Shown piece after piece: positions 48,879-56,406 of a stretch of DNA of 64,000 nucleotides. The stretch is from Pinibacter aurantiacus. GTDB taxonomy: Bacteria > Bacteroidota > Bacteroidia > Chitinophagales > Chitinophagaceae. How positions within the stretch are numbered: the first letter of the stretch is position 1; every line of letters begins with the position of its first letter. The notes beneath the pieces were generated by a model. It was not told where the DNA came from. It ran no database searches and worked only from the letters and a program-made list of their open reading frames with translations. Position numbers and translations under genes: made by a program. The stretch spans positions 62,001-126,000 of the forward strand of contig NZ_JAHSPG010000014.1 in assembly GCF_019130065.1 (NCBI RefSeq), in the 5' to 3' direction.

Positions 48879-49165
48879 TTTAAAGCATATCCTTGTTGCA
48901 TCAAATTCTCAATATCTGTATATCGATAATAATGTATACCTCCAATTTTAGAAGAACGAAGCGTTCCTTTTACTCGCATACTCTGCAGTGTTCCGTTAGA
49001 AACACCTAATAATTTTCGAACCTCAATGGCTTTCAGCCATTCTTTTCGGGAAAATGTTTGGCTGTTCTGCATTAATCCTTTTATATCGTTAAGCAATGCC
49101 GCCCGAAAATTCTCCAGATCGTTTTTGGTGATAAAATCCACTTCCATAATGAATGCTTTAGTCAT
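48875..49165 (-). CDS. Excisionase-like helix-turn-helix protein
   Basis: 96 aa from ATG 49165 (MTKAFIMEVDFITKNDLENF). The C-terminal half is a MerR/excisionase-type helix-turn-helix: WLKAIEVRKLLGVSNGTLQ, MRVKGTLRSSKIGGIHYYRY, TDIENLMQQG. The N-terminal helix ENFRAALLNDIKGLMQ is typical of Bacteroidota mobile-element members. Possible excision or transfer regulator of the element. A longer frame to 49303 would overlap the upstream gene heavily and is rejected. Confidence 0.75.
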   Translation of the reverse strand: MTKAFIMEVDFITKNDLENFRAALLNDIKGLMQNSQTFSRKEWLKAIEVRKLLGVSNGTLQSMRVKGTLRSSKIGGIHYYRYTDIENLMQQGYALK

Positions 49166-49184
49166 TGTTAAAAAGATAAAGCTC

Positions 49185-49475
49185 TTACCGAGCCTTATCC
49201 ATGGGTTTATCATCCCCGTCTTCCATCTTATCGCTGGCAGGTTGCGCTCCCGCAGTGCCTGCGTCCTTTTCAAATGGAAATGAGTTTTCTGTATGGAAGT
49301 CAATAGTGAACATAAATTCTTGTTCGAATTTTATCAGGACATCCGTCAAAGCATTCTCTTCGATGAGGATTTTTTTTCCATACTTGTTCCTAAATGCTTG
49401 TTCGAATTCGTCGCTTACTTTGTATATCACAAACTCTACACCTTTTCGAACAATAAAGTATTTCATGTTAGACAT
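49185..49475 (-). CDS. Small hypothetical protein of the transfer region
   Basis: 96 aa: MKYFIVRKGVEFVIYKVSDE, FEQAFRNKYGKKILIEENAL, DVLIKFEQEFMFTIDF, then a disordered acidic tail (ASDKMEDGDDKPM). The ordered first 65 residues suggest a real gene. It lies between traN and the helix-turn-helix gene on the same strand. Family unknown to me. Confidence 0.55.
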   Translation of the reverse strand: MSNMKYFIVRKGVEFVIYKVSDEFEQAFRNKYGKKILIEENALTDVLIKFEQEFMFTIDFHTENSFPFEKDAGTAGAQPASDKMEDGDDKPMDKAR

Positions 49476-49519
49476 CGTTTAACATTTTGCAATTAGGTTA
49501 TCAAAAACTATTGAAATTG

Positions 49520-50362
49520 CTATTCAGAAATGGGCTTCGCTCTCACAAGTGTTTTGTATTTTACTGGCAGGATCAGTTCGCGGGAACCAGCTTCTTCGTT
49601 GATAGCAATCACCAACCTTTTTGACGATAGAATGGTGAAAGGGATGAACGCAGTTGCTATTGACTTATTTTCCGATTTCTTTATTATCGGTAACTGGATT
49701 GAGTAAATCGGCGAAACTTCCTGTTCCTGTATCGCTGTTCTTTTTGAACGACGTTTGTCTTTAATGAAGAACCGAATCTGAGCCGGTTTGAATTCGATGA
49801 AGGATTTATTTATTACCTCAAGCGCAAACCACATGGAGCGGTCTCCCAAATAAATACCTTTAAGATGCACACTGACTTTTTGATTGGTTCGTTTGAACTT
49901 CAAAAAAGAGCGTTGTTTAGGTATCTCGTTTCTTTCTTTTTCTAGTACAGATACATTCCTGTCTCTCATCAGCAATGTTGAAGTCAAATCTTTTACTTGC
50001 TGCTGACTGAGGTCGATGTTCAACATTGCTGGAGAATCCGAATAATCTACTAAAAAGGAATAGAACTTTCCATCTGCTGTTATGACGGTAAGGTTGGTTT
50101 CCTGGAACTTTCTTTTCGCAGCTTTTATTTGCAGAATATTTTCAACACCCTTTGCTTTTTGTAAAATGATAGATTGGCTACCTCTGTCAATACTGATAAT
50201 TTTAGATGGGAAAACAATATTGCTTGTTTTACTGTATCCTACCTCTATCGAAAGGGATTGAATATTTGTTAATTCAGTATTTGCATCTTGTTGTTGACCA
50301 AATGTTGTAACAAACAACGAAACGGATATCACCAATGCGACTATTCTTTTACACTTTTCCAT
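49520..50362 (-). CDS. traN: Conjugative transposon protein TraN (DUF4138)
   Basis: 280 aa with signal peptide (KRIVALVISVSLFVTTFGQQ). The TraN features are YSKTSNIVFPSKIISIDRGS near the mature N-terminus, LTVITADGKFYSFLVDYSD, and the late FKPAQIRFFIKDKRRSKRTA. It is the VirB9-like outer component of the Bacteroidota type IV secretion channel. It follows traM with a 23-bp gap at the 3' end of the tra operon; traO, traP and traQ do not follow. Confidence 0.9.
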   Translation of the reverse strand: MEKCKRIVALVISVSLFVTTFGQQQDANTELTNIQSLSIEVGYSKTSNIVFPSKIISIDRGSQSIILQKAKGVENILQIKAAKRKFQETNLTVITADGKFYSFLVDYSDSPAMLNIDLSQQQVKDLTSTLLMRDRNVSVLEKERNEIPKQRSFLKFKRTNQKVSVHLKGIYLGDRSMWFALEVINKSFIEFKPAQIRFFIKDKRRSKRTAIQEQEVSPIYSIQLPIIKKSENKSIATAFIPFTILSSKRLVIAINEEAGSRELILPVKYKTLVRAKPISE

Positions 50363-50385
50363 AACCTTGTTTTATTGTTTAAAAT

Positions 50386-51759
50386 TTATTCGATTTTTTG
50401 TTTGACATCACGCAGTAAAACTTCATAACCGGCAGAAACTGTAATTCGCACCAATTTTGCCTTTTTACTTATTAACGTTTTTGCAGCCTGTATTCCGGCC
50501 GTTGCGGCTTGTGCGCCTAATGAATTGTCAAGCGTTGATAATGACATCCCCTGTGCAACCTGATCTGATGATTGTTTTGCAACATCTCTTGTAATAGCAC
50601 CAGGAGTATAAATGCCTTCCATTCCGTCCAGGTCATACACTGATAATGCAACAGGAAGAATGTTATCAAGATATTTAATGCTTGATATACTTATTATCAA
50701 TCTTTCGTTATTGATTGAAGAAGTGCCATACAAGAACGTTCCCTTGGGTACTAAGATGTCTTTGACATTGACATCATTTTTCAATTGCAACTTCATAACA
50801 GCGCCGTTAACAATTGTCTGGCTTTCCGGTATAACAGCTTCAATAATATTTGACGTAGCAACACTCTCTTCACGATCATCCCCAATTGAATAAAACTGGT
50901 TAAGCGTTGTCGCTTCTCTCGGCTCCTGTTGATCATAGATTGTATCGGCAACGGCAACGTTCTCCTCTGATTGTAAAGAAGAAACGGTCAATACATCGTT
51001 CTGCTTCACGACGGTCAAAAGTGAGGATTGCGATGATGGAAGCAACTTTTCTGAAAGCCTTTCCTTCACCCTTTCCGGGTGTTGTATATCCAATACTTTT
51101 TCGAGCATCGAGTTGATCTGCTCCATTTCAGGATTGGAATTATTTCCGGTATTCTGTACCTGTTGCATCATAGCTTCCAATCTTTCTACCTCATCCTTGT
51201 TGTTTTGTATTTTTGGTACAGCTGGTACCTTCTCACTATTATTCGAAAGATTAGCTTTGTCATTTTCAGTGGCTAAAGCTTTATTCAGTGCATCCAGCTT
51301 TTCGTAGACTTTTAGTTCATTCGGATCTTTTGTTGAAATATGGGATAACAAACTATTTGCAGGAAGTTGGTGTGCGGCGTTGTATTCACCTTTGCTTTTA
51401 GTAGAAACCGGTAACAAATTGGAATCAATGATCTCCTGATCTTCGAGCGGCGATAGCTGGTAATAAGGGTCATTTCTTGCGAGCGAAGCTTTCTTGGCAG
51501 CCTCTTTATCAGCAGCCTCGTAAAAGTTTAATTTACTCCAACTGCTATCCTTAGCAGTATTAGCACCAGGAAGTGTCATGTTTAACCCACCAGCTTTCAT
51601 CGCAGAATTATCGATTGTTTGTGTGCTACCAATCACACCAACATACCAAAGCAAAAAACTAATAAGTGGCAATACAAAGGCTGGTAAGAATAAAAAGAAT
51701 TTTCGTTGTCGTAAATATTTCTGGGTATATCCTCTTGTAATACTGGTATCCTGTAGCAT
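50386..51759 (-). CDS. traM: Conjugative transposon protein TraM
   Basis: 457 aa. Cytoplasmic N-terminus (TQKYLRQRKFFLFLPAFVLP) and one membrane segment near residues 24-45, then a long low-complexity linker and coiled coil (about 130-230, VERLEAMMQQVQNTGNN). The C-terminal VirB10/TraM domain has AVMKLQLKNDVNVKDILVPK, GTFLYGTSSINNERLIISIS and YDLDGMEGIYTPGAI. It links inner and outer parts of the mating channel. Gaps of 6 bp upstream and 23 bp downstream place it in the operon. Confidence 0.9.
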   Translation of the reverse strand: MLQDTSITRGYTQKYLRQRKFFLFLPAFVLPLISFLLWYVGVIGSTQTIDNSAMKAGGLNMTLPGANTAKDSSWSKLNFYEAADKEAAKKASLARNDPYYQLSPLEDQEIIDSNLLPVSTKSKGEYNAAHQLPANSLLSHISTKDPNELKVYEKLDALNKALATENDKANLSNNSEKVPAVPKIQNNKDEVERLEAMMQQVQNTGNNSNPEMEQINSMLEKVLDIQHPERVKERLSEKLLPSSQSSLLTVVKQNDVLTVSSLQSEENVAVADTIYDQQEPREATTLNQFYSIGDDREESVATSNIIEAVIPESQTIVNGAVMKLQLKNDVNVKDILVPKGTFLYGTSSINNERLIISISSIKYLDNILPVALSVYDLDGMEGIYTPGAITRDVAKQSSDQVAQGMSLSTLDNSLGAQAATAGIQAAKTLISKKAKLVRITVSAGYEVLLRDVKQKIE

Positions 51760-51765
51760 ATGATT

Positions 51766-52218
51766 TTATTTTGATTGTTCAGTGTATAATTCTATCAATC
51801 CATTTAAACTGTCCAAAAGATGAGGCTCTCTTCTAATTAATTCTTCAAAACCGGGTTTATTGCTCTCTTTTAAGCTATCCAGGTTATGTTTTAATTGTTG
51901 AAGGCAAAGCAGGGTTTTCCGTGTGTTGTTCGTATTTCTTTCAATTGGCGCCATTGGGGGAACTTTAATGATCTCTTGCACAGAAATTACTTCATTGGTG
52001 TTTACAAGAGCTGTATGGATTATCCAGCCACTAATAATAAATGAAGCTGTGGAAAAAACAATCAACACTGTCTGCCATCTTTGTTTGCTCCACAACCTGG
52101 TTTTCTGTTCACACCACCTTGCAAGACATTTCAACCTCGTTTGTATCACTTGCACCACACTATTCCAAAACGGATATAGAGGCGATGTTGGTTTCTGATT
52201 TCGTTTAACCTTGAACAT
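51766..52218 (-). CDS. TraL-position membrane protein
   Basis: 150 aa, basic N-terminus, one membrane segment (TVLIVFSTASFIISGWIIH, about residues 50-70), then a periplasmic helical part (RKTLLCLQQLKHNLDSLKES). It sits exactly between traK and traM, where traL lies in Bacteroides elements, but is larger than the usual TraL and I see no signature. Gaps of 2 and 6 bp show tight coupling. Confidence 0.6.
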   Translation of the reverse strand: MFKVKRNQKPTSPLYPFWNSVVQVIQTRLKCLARWCEQKTRLWSKQRWQTVLIVFSTASFIISGWIIHTALVNTNEVISVQEIIKVPPMAPIERNTNNTRKTLLCLQQLKHNLDSLKESNKPGFEELIRREPHLLDSLNGLIELYTEQSK

Positions 52219-52220
52219 TA

Positions 52221-52838
52221 CTATCGATTGACTGTTTTCTCATCCCTGTTTTCAATCGTGTGCCATTTTTCGATCAGGAAGCCGTGACTATTGTTATCGC
52301 TTCTTTCCACATTACGCAAATAGCCTTCAGTAATCAGTAATCTATATACGATAGAAGTTGCCCGTATGATCTGCTGCGTGGCGTAGCACCGGAAATAATA
52401 CGGATGGCTATCTACATTTATACTAATACTGTCAATACTGATTTGCTGACTGATATTTCCGGCAATGATGTTGGAATAATAACCCGATTCTTTCAGGTTT
52501 TCATATTGACGTTTAGCGGAGGCGTCTGAGAGATACAAGGCTTTGGTAATGTTTCGTTGTATAACTTTATCATCCGGGTCAAGGGTAAAAAAATAATGAT
52601 GGAACATAAACACATGATCCCTCGCTTCCACGGGTACATTGTCTTTCCTATCGGTGGCGAGTGCTTCAAGAGCCTTACCTCCGGCTAGTACATATACCTT
52701 GTTCTTAGCAACTGTTGCCAGTTCATAGCTCTTGTAGATAACAAACCCTGAAAGCAGTAACGAACCCAATATAATAACGAACGTGAACATTCGTACATAC
52801 CGGAAGGCTGTATCTATATGCTTCATTTTTGAAAACAT
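52221..52838 (-). CDS. traK: Conjugative transposon protein TraK
   Basis: 205 aa VirB8-like protein. Motifs: HIDTAFRYVRMFTFVIILGS with one membrane segment at about 14-34, then EARDHVFMFHHYFFTLDPDD, the TraK hallmark, followed by IDSISINVDSHPYYFRCYAT and GFLIEKWHTIEN. It anchors the transfer channel in the inner membrane. Start is the first ATG; an alternative four residues later gives the same domain. Confidence 0.92.
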   Translation of the reverse strand: MFSKMKHIDTAFRYVRMFTFVIILGSLLLSGFVIYKSYELATVAKNKVYVLAGGKALEALATDRKDNVPVEARDHVFMFHHYFFTLDPDDKVIQRNITKALYLSDASAKRQYENLKESGYYSNIIAGNISQQISIDSISINVDSHPYYFRCYATQQIIRATSIVYRLLITEGYLRNVERSDNNSHGFLIEKWHTIENRDEKTVNR

Positions 52839-52858
52839 TCCTTTAATTTTTTACTTGA

Positions 52859-53965
52859 TTAAAGACCCATCATTTCACGGCCTTTTTCTGCAGTTTGATT
52901 GATGGCTGTTCCTGCTAGATTAGTGGTAGCATTAGCGGCTGTGGCGGCCATGCCTGTTGCCTTTGAGGTAAGTGCATCACCACCACCGACCCAAAGTACT
53001 TGGCTGGCGATTGATGGTACGGTAAAATATCCCACGATGCCAATAATTAAAAATACCAGGTAGCCCATGTCCGTCCGACTAAAGAATGTGTCTCCATTCT
53101 GGTTGATTTGGCTAAGATCGATCTTTAGCATATTCTCCTGTATCTTTCCAATGACGGCACCGAATATGTTGGCAATCGGCAACCACAAAAACACGTTGAT
53201 ATACCTCGCAAACCAATGGCGGATCGTATGATGAAAACCGTCGAACACAGACAAGCCAAACGCAAGTGGACCGAGAATGGCAAGGATGATCAGGTTAAAC
53301 GTTCGGATGGTATTGATACAAAGGGAGGCAGCAGCAAACAACACCTGCAACACTTCGCTCATCCATTCTTTGATAGAGTTCCTAAAATTGTACGACGCTT
53401 TTGCCATCGCAAATTTTATATCATTGCCGATGCCGTCTATAATTTTTTCATCCTCAGGATCTTTTCCGGGATGCGTGTATTTATACCACTTGTCCCTGTC
53501 ACCGATTCCAGTTACACCAACATACATTTCCCATGCGGTCGTTTGTTTAATAGCGGCTTCTTTTTGTTTTAAAAGTACTGCAATTGCGTCATCTGTGTGA
53601 CTCACCATTGCAGCAGTTCCGCTTACGGTGGGTTGCATGACACCATTGATAAGCTGGATGAGAGAGGGAAAAATGATAATCGCGAATCCCACCACAAAGG
53701 GTCTGAACAAGGGATAAAAGTCTATAGGCTCTGCCCTGGCGAGATGTCCCCAAACACGATAAGCGATATACCACAGAGCAGCAAACCCAGCAATACCCCT
53801 ACCCACTCCTATTAGCTGCGAACAAAGCGGGATCAGTTCCTTGTACAATTGATCGAGCACGGAATGAAGTCCCTTAATGTCATCACCCAAACCGTTTTGT
53901 GCGAAGAGTGAACCTGGCGATAATATACAAGCTGCCCACAACGCTACCTTTCTACAACGTTCCAT
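52859..53965 (-). CDS. traJ: Conjugative transposon protein TraJ
   Basis: 368 aa polytopic VirB6-like protein. Signal-type N-terminus (CRKVALWAACILSPGSLFAQ), then GLHSVLDQLYKELIPLCSQL and GRGIAGFAALWYIAYRVWGH, both typical for TraJ. At least five further membrane segments between about 90 and 335. The conserved PIDFYPLFRPFVVGFAIIIF is present, and the tail is Ala/Thr-rich. Part of the inner-membrane channel. Confidence 0.92.
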   Translation of the reverse strand: MERCRKVALWAACILSPGSLFAQNGLGDDIKGLHSVLDQLYKELIPLCSQLIGVGRGIAGFAALWYIAYRVWGHLARAEPIDFYPLFRPFVVGFAIIIFPSLIQLINGVMQPTVSGTAAMVSHTDDAIAVLLKQKEAAIKQTTAWEMYVGVTGIGDRDKWYKYTHPGKDPEDEKIIDGIGNDIKFAMAKASYNFRNSIKEWMSEVLQVLFAAASLCINTIRTFNLIILAILGPLAFGLSVFDGFHHTIRHWFARYINVFLWLPIANIFGAVIGKIQENMLKIDLSQINQNGDTFFSRTDMGYLVFLIIGIVGYFTVPSIASQVLWVGGGDALTSKATGMAATAANATTNLAGTAINQTAEKGREMMGL

Positions 53966-53998
53966 ACTTCACTTATTAATTGTTAGATGCTTATTATT

Positions 53999-54631
53999 TC
54001 ATGGCTTGTAATAGCCCTGCATGTTTTTCACTTCGCGTTTTTCTTTAAGGCGTTGCACCATGAGTAATGAAGTGCTGCTGTTAAACGAACGAAGAAATAT
54101 CAGCTTATCCTGCATGTCTTCAAAAATCTTGTCGATGGCCTTTAACCGTTCATCATCGTTCATCCGTAATTTTTTGGCTGTAACAACCGTTAGCAGGTCA
54201 TCTAGGTTCTTCAAAGAAAGAGAAAACAAATTGTCATATACTTTGCTGATATAATCCAGTTCATCTGCATTGAACCAGCCGCCGTCCTTAAATCTTGTAA
54301 ATGCCGCTTTATATTCTTTTACGAGTTGCAATTGATAGTCGACAACATCAGCCACCCGTTTGTATTTTTTTACTGTAGGACTTACTTCCAGCAATCCGTC
54401 TAAAAATACTTTATGTAGGTTAAAATTACCCTCCGACAAATCTTTTATGGTTTTGTAACCACCGGATAAAATTTCGTAACCCTTCTTTAAGTCTGACAAT
54501 ATCTGTTTGAACTGCGCCAGCTTTTCAATATTCAGTGCAAGTTGCGCCAGCTCAGGAGCCTGTGCCTTCGCTTCTATTGCGCTCATGTTTAACAAGAGCG
54601 TAAAACACAACAAAATAATCTTCGTTTTCAT
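53999..54631 (-). CDS. TraI/TerB-like periplasmic helical protein (third copy)
   Basis: 210 aa from ATG 54631 (MKTKIILLCFTLLLNMSAIE, signal peptide). All-helical: LEILSGGYKTIKDLSEGNF-like segment, LVKEYKAAFTRFKDGGWFNA, ADELDYISKVYDNLF, LRMNDDERLKAIDKIFEDMQ. The same pattern of conserved segments recurs in the next two genes upstream, so this is one of three diverged tandem copies. Such proteins are often labelled TerB-like in databases. Likely a VirB5/TraI-type periplasmic part of the conjugation machine. Confidence 0.7.
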   Translation of the reverse strand: MKTKIILLCFTLLLNMSAIEAKAQAPELAQLALNIEKLAQFKQILSDLKKGYEILSGGYKTIKDLSEGNFNLHKVFLDGLLEVSPTVKKYKRVADVVDYQLQLVKEYKAAFTRFKDGGWFNADELDYISKVYDNLFSLSLKNLDDLLTVVTAKKLRMNDDERLKAIDKIFEDMQDKLIFLRSFNSSTSLLMVQRLKEKREVKNMQGYYKP

Positions 54632-54658
54632 ACACCACATTTTTTAGTTCTTACGGTA

Positions 54659-55279
54659 TCATTTCAAATCTGCTGCTTTGCGGTAATTGTTCACTTCTTT
54701 TTGCTCCTTGGTTTTCTGCAAGACTAATATTTGCACATCCGATACAAACGCATTTACAAAGGAGTAAACATCAGCAGCAGCGTCATATACCGCCTCTATT
54801 CTTTTTATTCGTTCATCATCACTCATTTTCAACTGCGAGTCTGTTATTATAGTTTGGAGTATATCAAATTGTGTGACACATTCGCTTTGAACGTTTGTTC
54901 CAACGTTACTAACGTAGTCCTTTTCACTCGCGCTAAACAAATTATTGGTGTTAACAGCATTCGACAGGTTTTGTATTTGCTTCTTTGTCGAGTTGAGCAA
55001 AACGATTGAAGCAGCGACTTTTGCATAGTTCTTTACCTTTGGATTGATCGCTTCGAGGCTTTTGAAAAAATCTCCGTCCATTGTAAAATGTACCTGCTTG
55101 ATATCCCCGATTGTCTTCCATCCTTTCTTCACAATCTGGTAACCTTTTTGCAAAAGTTCAATGTATGCCTTATTGGCTGCGATCTGTTGCAAATAGACTT
55201 TGATCTGCTGATTCTGTGCCGTTGCCTTTGCCTGTATCGCAAGGATTGCCATTAATATTATCACTATCAGCTTTTTCAT
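54659..55279 (-). CDS. TraI/TerB-like periplasmic helical protein (second copy)
   Basis: 206 aa with signal peptide (MKKLIVIILMAILAIQAKAT). Shared segments with its neighbours: LLQKGYQIVKKGWKTIGDIK, FSASEKDYVSNVGTNV and LKMSDDERIKRIEAVYDAA, ending KEQKEVNNYRKAADLK. The spacing of these helices is the same as in the other two copies, though sequence identity is low. 27 bp separate it from the next gene. Confidence 0.7.
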   Translation of the reverse strand: MKKLIVIILMAILAIQAKATAQNQQIKVYLQQIAANKAYIELLQKGYQIVKKGWKTIGDIKQVHFTMDGDFFKSLEAINPKVKNYAKVAASIVLLNSTKKQIQNLSNAVNTNNLFSASEKDYVSNVGTNVQSECVTQFDILQTIITDSQLKMSDDERIKRIEAVYDAAADVYSFVNAFVSDVQILVLQKTKEQKEVNNYRKAADLK

Positions 55280-55299
55280 AACATCATTGATTCTGCTTA

Positions 55300-55974
55300 C
55301 TAATTGGAAAGACCGTAAAACTGCCGCATCGTTTTTAGTTCATTTTCGTCTTTGCTTCGCTGCAGGCTCAACCGTACACATTGCTGGTTAAAATCCCGGA
55401 GATCATTCAGGTTATCGTCAATCTGCCTTGCAACACTACTTATTATTTCCAATCGTTTACCGTCTGTCATCTCCGTGTTAAAAGCGTTGATGACTAAGAA
55501 CAACCGGTCAAGGTTATCGATACTTTCATCCATGATACCAGTGTAGACTTTTGCCATGTATGAGATCTCATCTGCCATGAAGTGCTTGTCCTGTTTAAAC
55601 TTGTTGAAAGCAATCTTGTATTCATCTACCAGTTGCTTTTGATGCTCCATTATTTCCCTGATCTTCTTGTAGGTACTGATAGCATCTTTCACTTGTTTAA
55701 GCTCGTCAAAATATTGCTGGTACTGCGCTTTGTGTTTCTTTGTCCAGTCGGTGATCTCATCGAGCTTCACTTTGGATAGAATATTTTCCAGGTTCTTTTG
55801 TGCAGATTGCAACCAGATGGTTTTATTTTGCAATCTTTGTACGGCAAGATCAGCTGCTTTGATAGCAGCAATAATGGCCTGCCTTACAATCTCCCAGATA
55901 AACGCATGGCTTTTTTGTGTAGGCATAACGATGAGTGTGCAACTAAGCACAATGGTGATGAATACTTTTTTCAT
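55300..55974 (-). CDS. traI: Conjugal transfer protein TraI (DUF4141-like), first copy
   Basis: 224 aa with signal peptide (MKKVFITIVLSCTLIVMPTQ). Closest of the three to TraI of Bacteroides elements: FIWEIVRQAIIAAIKAADLA, VQRLQNKTIWLQSAQKNLEN, then ITDWTKKHKAQYQQYFDELK. The shared helices YKIAFNKFKQDKHFMADEIS and MTDGKRLEIISSVARQID follow. It probably lines or supports the periplasmic channel, like VirB5. Only 11 bp from the lipoprotein gene upstream. Confidence 0.85.
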   Translation of the reverse strand: MKKVFITIVLSCTLIVMPTQKSHAFIWEIVRQAIIAAIKAADLAVQRLQNKTIWLQSAQKNLENILSKVKLDEITDWTKKHKAQYQQYFDELKQVKDAISTYKKIREIMEHQKQLVDEYKIAFNKFKQDKHFMADEISYMAKVYTGIMDESIDNLDRLFLVINAFNTEMTDGKRLEIISSVARQIDDNLNDLRDFNQQCVRLSLQRSKDENELKTMRQFYGLSN

Positions 55975-55985
55975 AATTTACTTTG

Positions 55986-56372
55986 CTAGTCCTTGACTTT
56001 ATTGTATTCCGTTCTTCCCTGTAAGAGTTTATTTTGTCCTGGTAAAAAGGTGAGAATATCTTCGGTGTTTTGAATTATTAATTGATGTGTCTTTGGGTCA
56101 TAAACTCCTGTTCTTTTTTTCACCTTATATTCCGATGGGAATATCTTTCCATCCAGGTGTTGTTGATATCGCATCTTGCTATCAATAAAATAGACACCGC
56201 CCGATGGATCGTATTCAGAGATTATTAGGGTATCTGCACCACTCGTAAATTCATCGTGAAGTTGTCTAACATACATGCCGGGAATAAACTCGCGAATTTT
56301 ATCAGAAGGTGAATTAGTGCAGCTCCCAAAAAATGTGGTTAATGCAATGGTCAATAAAAGGATCAATTTCAT
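55986..56372 (-). CDS. Small lipoprotein inside the tra operon
   Basis: 128 aa. Lipoprotein signal MKLILLLTIALTTFFGSC with a clear lipobox (FGSC). The mature part is beta-rich (FIPGMYVRQLHDEFTSGADT, IISEYDPSGGVYFI, YKVKKRTGVYDPKTHQLI). Position between traG and traI suggests an accessory or entry-exclusion-type role; that is inference. 34 bp after traG and 11 bp before traI. Confidence 0.7.
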   Translation of the reverse strand: MKLILLLTIALTTFFGSCTNSPSDKIREFIPGMYVRQLHDEFTSGADTLIISEYDPSGGVYFIDSKMRYQQHLDGKIFPSEYKVKKRTGVYDPKTHQLIIQNTEDILTFLPGQNKLLQGRTEYNKVKD

Positions 56373-56406
56373 AGAAAATCTATTTGTAGGTTAATGAATA
56401 CAATGA

